A DNA stretch of 9,518 nucleotides, taken from Acidobacteriota bacterium. Lineage in GTDB: Bacteria > Acidobacteriota > Terriglobia > UBA7540. Where the stretch lies: contig JAJYNF010000300.1 in NCBI GenBank assembly GCA_021786455.1, positions 1 through 9,518 of the forward strand. Reading direction: 5' to 3'. The translations under genes were made by a program, and so were the position numbers. The notes below the pieces were generated by a model. It saw nothing but the letters and a program-made list of their open reading frames with translations, ran no database searches and was not told the DNA's origin. This document shows positions 7,512 to 9,518 of the stretch, piece after piece; within the stretch, counting starts at the first letter, position 1; each line of letters starts with the position of its first letter.

Positions 7512-8858
7512 ATGGCGTCGGAGAATGGGTCTAAAGAGGCTGGCTGCCTGAACCCCTCTGAGCAAACTCCGCAGATGCGGAAATTATGGGCCGTTTTTTT
7601 GATGGCCTTGATCGTAGCGGCAGGCCTGTTTCTTGAAGCGGCCGCCGTAAAGCGCGTGCGCGCCGAGCGAGGGTTAGCGAAGCAAAAACGGCTGGCCGCT
7701 CAGGCCGTCTCTAATCTCGAAGCTCGCCGACCGACCTACTTTGAAGCTCGGCTGCCTGCCCGGACGACATTTATGCAATTTCTCGAGAACCACGGTTTAC
7801 CCGCCAGCAGCGCTCTTGCCATGATCCAAGCCTCACATCCCGTGTTTAATCTGGCAAGGGTGCGCGCCGGCAATCGGGTAACCATCCTTCGCACCGGTGG
7901 CCAATTACGAGCCGTATATTACCGGATTGACTCTCTCCACACGCTGTCCCTCACTCGACAACCGGGAGGCTATCAAGCACGCATCCAAAGGATCCATTAC
8001 CAAGATCGCGTGGCGGGAGTCGCCGGGACCGTCCGCGGCTCGCTATTTCAGGCCGTTGAGGCCAAGCACGAAACGCCCGAACTCGCGGCCAAAGTCGCCC
8101 AGGTCTTTTCTTGGACCCTTGACTTCAATACCGAAAGCCAGCCGGGAGATAGGTTCGCCGCCTTAGTGAACAAACGCTTCTTGAATAGCCGCTTTGAAGG
8201 ATATGGCCGTGTTTTGGCCGCGGAATACCTAAGTGCACACCATCGCTATGAGGCGATTTTATTTCACACACCGTCGGGAAGACCCGCGTATTACGGGCCG
8301 AGCGGGAAATCTCTTCAGAAGGAATTCCTGCGGTCCCCACTCAAGTTCGCCGCGCGGATTACCTCTGGTTTTAGTTATCACCGCTTCCATCCCATCCTCC
8401 GGCGCTACTTACCCCACCTCGGCATTGACTATGCCGCGCCGCTCGGCAGCCCGGTCCAAGCCGTCGCCAGCGGGACAGTTCTCTACGCCGGCTGGAAGGG
8501 CCTTGATGGCAAATTAGTTGTCCTCCGCCACGCGCGCGGGTATGAAACCTATTACATGCACATTTCTCGAATCCTGGTCCACGCCGGGCAGCGAGTCGCT
8601 CAGGGCCAAACCATCGCTCTGACGGGTGACACAGGTCTTTCCACTGGCCCGCACCTGGACTTTCGAATCGAGCGGAATGGCGTCTTTCGGAACTTCCTTG
8701 CGCTGAATCTCCCGCCGCAGCACTCCGTCTCCCGTCAGGATTGGAAAAAGTTTGTTCACGTGCGCACCCACGTCCTCCCGGAGCTTGCCAACGTCCTGCG
8801 CTATCGCGCCTATATAGGCCGCCGCCCGGAATCCGTTTCCCCTTTCCATGCCCGTTAA
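7512..8858 (+). CDS. MepM-like M23-family peptidoglycan hydrolase, membrane-anchored, with altered zinc-ligand residue
   Basis: The product is 448 residues, close to the roughly 440 of E. coli MepM. A single hydrophobic segment (about 25-45, WAVFLMALIVAAGLFLEAAA) anchors or exports it. The middle (about 75-270) follows the MepM/Csd3 layout: a LysM-like OapA region (PTYFEARLPARTTFMQFLENH), then QVFSWTLDFNTESQPGDRF and the YYGPSGKSLQKEFLRSPLKF linker. The M23 lysostaphin-like domain is at about 280-400, with ITSGFSYHRFHPI, HLGIDYAAP (His302, Asp306 as zinc ligands), and a catalytic-type His350 in YYMHIS. The GPHLDF motif has His381 but Asp383 where the zinc-binding second His of HxH normally stands. 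The family cuts peptide cross-links in peptidoglycan; activity here depends on whether Asp can replace His. Start ATG 7512 has no clear ribosome site; ATG 7575, directly before the membrane segment, is a good alternative. The gene is divergent from the ABC ATPase and 304 bases before groES, which has its own promoter. Confidence 0.87.
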   Translation: MASENGSKEAGCLNPSEQTPQMRKLWAVFLMALIVAAGLFLEAAAVKRVRAERGLAKQKRLAAQAVSNLEARRPTYFEARLPARTTFMQFLENHGLPASSALAMIQASHPVFNLARVRAGNRVTILRTGGQLRAVYYRIDSLHTLSLTRQPGGYQARIQRIHYQDRVAGVAGTVRGSLFQAVEAKHETPELAAKVAQVFSWTLDFNTESQPGDRFAALVNKRFLNSRFEGYGRVLAAEYLSAHHRYEAILFHTPSGRPAYYGPSGKSLQKEFLRSPLKFAARITSGFSYHRFHPILRRYLPHLGIDYAAPLGSPVQAVASGTVLYAGWKGLDGKLVVLRHARGYETYYMHISRILVHAGQRVAQGQTIALTGDTGLSTGPHLDFRIERNGVFRNFLALNLPPQHSVSRQDWKKFVHVRTHVLPELANVLRYRAYIGRRPESVSPFHAR

Positions 8859-8925
8859 GACTCCGCTCACCTTGATCGGAAGTTCTTGGGTCGCTAGCCG
8901 TTGGTAGCCGATCCACATAAAACGC

Positions 8926-8954
8926 TTGACAATGTCATGGGTTTTGGTTAAATT
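8926..8954 (+). promoter_or_regulatory. Sigma70-type promoter of groES
   Basis: A perfect TTGACA (8926-8931) is followed after 17 bases by TAAATT (8949-8954; TTAAAT one base earlier is an equal match). The -10 region runs directly into the CIRCE element, so initiation would fall near 8961, inside the operator. The placement fits repression by HrcA blocking RNA polymerase. It begins 67 bases after the M23 stop. Confidence 0.8.
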
Positions 8955-8979
8955 AGCACTCTGGCTAGCTTAGTGCTAA
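8953..8979 (+). promoter_or_regulatory. CIRCE operator (HrcA binding site)
   Basis: TTAGCACTC (8953-8961), nine bases, then TAGTGCTAA (8971-8979). The consensus is TTAGCACTC-N9-GAGTGCTAA, so the left arm is perfect and the right arm differs only at its innermost base (T for G, at 8971). CIRCE is the operator of the heat-shock repressor HrcA and is commonly found before groES-groEL. Its position over the -10/start region supports direct control of groES. hrcA itself is not in this window. Confidence 0.93.
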
Positions 8980-9162
8980 ATACGAAATTCCGCCGATGGC
9001 TTTATAATCGGCTTTGTTAACAATGAGTTGCGCTCTGTAGAGAACCAAGTTGCATTATTTTATAGCTGGGCGTTCAACCTGCGCTAACCGCGAGGAGGCG
9101 CTCACTTTAGGTCAAACACAATTCCAGCATTCCACGAAAGGAAGAAAGGAGAACGCATAAAG
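8980..9162 (+). other. Long groES leader with short hairpin
   Basis: About 200 bases separate the predicted transcription start from groES. No gene is supported here. GCCGAT (8992-8997) pairs with ATCGGC (9007-9012) across a 9-base loop, shortly after CIRCE. A perfect TATAAT (9003-9008) overlaps loop and stem but lacks a -35 box at the right distance. The rest is AT-rich with no clear structure until the ribosome site. Confidence 0.5.
9146..9151 (+). promoter_or_regulatory. Ribosome binding site of groES
   Basis: AAGGAG lies 11 bases before ATG 9163, a strong Shine-Dalgarno match at slightly long spacing, within a purine-rich stretch. Confidence 0.7.
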
Positions 9163-9477
9163 ATGACAGTAAGACCCCTACATGATCGTATCTTGGTAAA
9201 GCGCCTTGAGGAAAAGGAAACGGTGAAAGGAGGCATCATCATTCCGGACACGGCCAAGGAAAAGCCCCAGGAGGGCGAAGTTGTGGCTGTCGGCAACGGC
9301 AAAAAGACCGAGGACGGCAAGGTGATCCCTCTCGACGTGAAGGCCGGCGACCGGATCCTCTTCGGCAAGTATTCCGGAAATGAGATCAAAATTGATGATG
9401 TTGAGTACCTCATCGTCCGTGAAGAGGAGGTGCTGGGCGTCATCGAGAGCGCCAAAGCTGCGGCTGGCAAGAAGTAG
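9163..9477 (+). CDS. groES: Co-chaperonin GroES (Hsp10)
   Basis: The product is 104 residues, within the usual GroES length but with a short Ala/Lys tail (SAKAAAGKK). The N-terminus MTVRPLHDRILVKR is the classic GroES opening. The mobile loop follows at about 16-36 (EEKETVKGGIIIPDTAKEKP), with the GGIII hydrophobic contact for GroEL, and then GEVVAVGNG, VKAGDRILFGKYSG and a DDVEYLIVREEEVLGVIE ending. GroES forms a heptameric lid on GroEL and drives ATP-dependent folding of cytosolic proteins. The gene has its own promoter and CIRCE operator, so HrcA-controlled heat-shock expression is expected. Only 41 bases follow the stop before the window ends, with no GroEL start visible; groEL is expected just beyond. 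Identification is certain from sequence alone. Confidence 0.98.
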   Translation: MTVRPLHDRILVKRLEEKETVKGGIIIPDTAKEKPQEGEVVAVGNGKKTEDGKVIPLDVKAGDRILFGKYSGNEIKIDDVEYLIVREEEVLGVIESAKAAAGKK

Positions 9478-9518
9478 CCGATAGCCATTTGCAACTGAGC
9501 GGAGTGCGGAAAGCAGAG

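Noticed and set aside
8893..8908. Imperfect inverted repeat (GCTAGCC with GGTAGC) after the M23 gene as a terminator
   Set aside because: The stem is short and interrupted, the loop is tiny, and no T-run follows.
8371..8918. Minus-strand frames opposite the M23 catalytic domain
   Set aside because: They lie antisense to recognisable M23 motifs and have low-complexity products without a domain.
1..9518. tRNA or rRNA genes, CRISPR arrays, insertion sequences or attachment sites
   Set aside because: No regularly spaced repeats, transposase-like or integrase-like products, terminal inverted repeats, or tRNA-like cloverleaf sequences were seen on reading the window.
9478..9518. Start of groEL within the window
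   Set aside because: Only 41 bases remain after groES, and no ATG with a GroEL-like N-terminus is present.

Overview
The window reads as a chromosomal segment of an Acidobacteriota-type Gram-negative bacterium. This rests on three things seen together: a large Oar-like outer-membrane receptor with an N-terminal carboxypeptidase-regulatory fold, a protein of the VWFA-related family typical of Acidobacteria, and a GC-rich coding style. No name was assigned by database search; everything comes from reading the sequence.

Layout. Positions 1-3257 (+) hold the 3' part of an Oar/TonB-dependent-receptor-like beta-barrel gene whose start lies before the window. Positions 3316-5619 (+) hold a secreted VWFA-related protein, 58 bases after the receptor stop and probably in the same transcript. 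Two minus-strand genes follow: a tandem PilZ protein (5688-6317), convergent with the VWFA gene, and an MlaF-like ABC ATPase (6527 to about 7312). A divergent intergenic region of about 150-200 bases separates the ATPase from a plus-strand MepM-like M23 protein (7512-8858). The window ends with groES (9163-9477), preceded by a clear sigma70-type promoter, a CIRCE operator and a leader of about 200 bases. groEL is expected just past the right edge.

How the genes relate. Apart from the receptor/VWFA pair, these look like independent cell-envelope and housekeeping units. Most concern the envelope: outer-membrane barrel, exported VWFA protein, lipid-transport ATPase and cell-wall hydrolase. The PilZ protein is a candidate c-di-GMP responder. 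groES is the only gene whose control can be read with confidence (HrcA/CIRCE heat-shock repression).

I do not see a clearly new defence, mobile or biosynthetic system. The points most worth a second look are the Gly/Ala-rich insert where the receptor plug would be expected, the two-module tail of the VWFA protein, the His-to-Asp change at a zinc-ligand position of the M23 protein, a possible frameshifted tail on the ABC ATPase, the asymmetric PilZ motifs, and the details of the groES control region.
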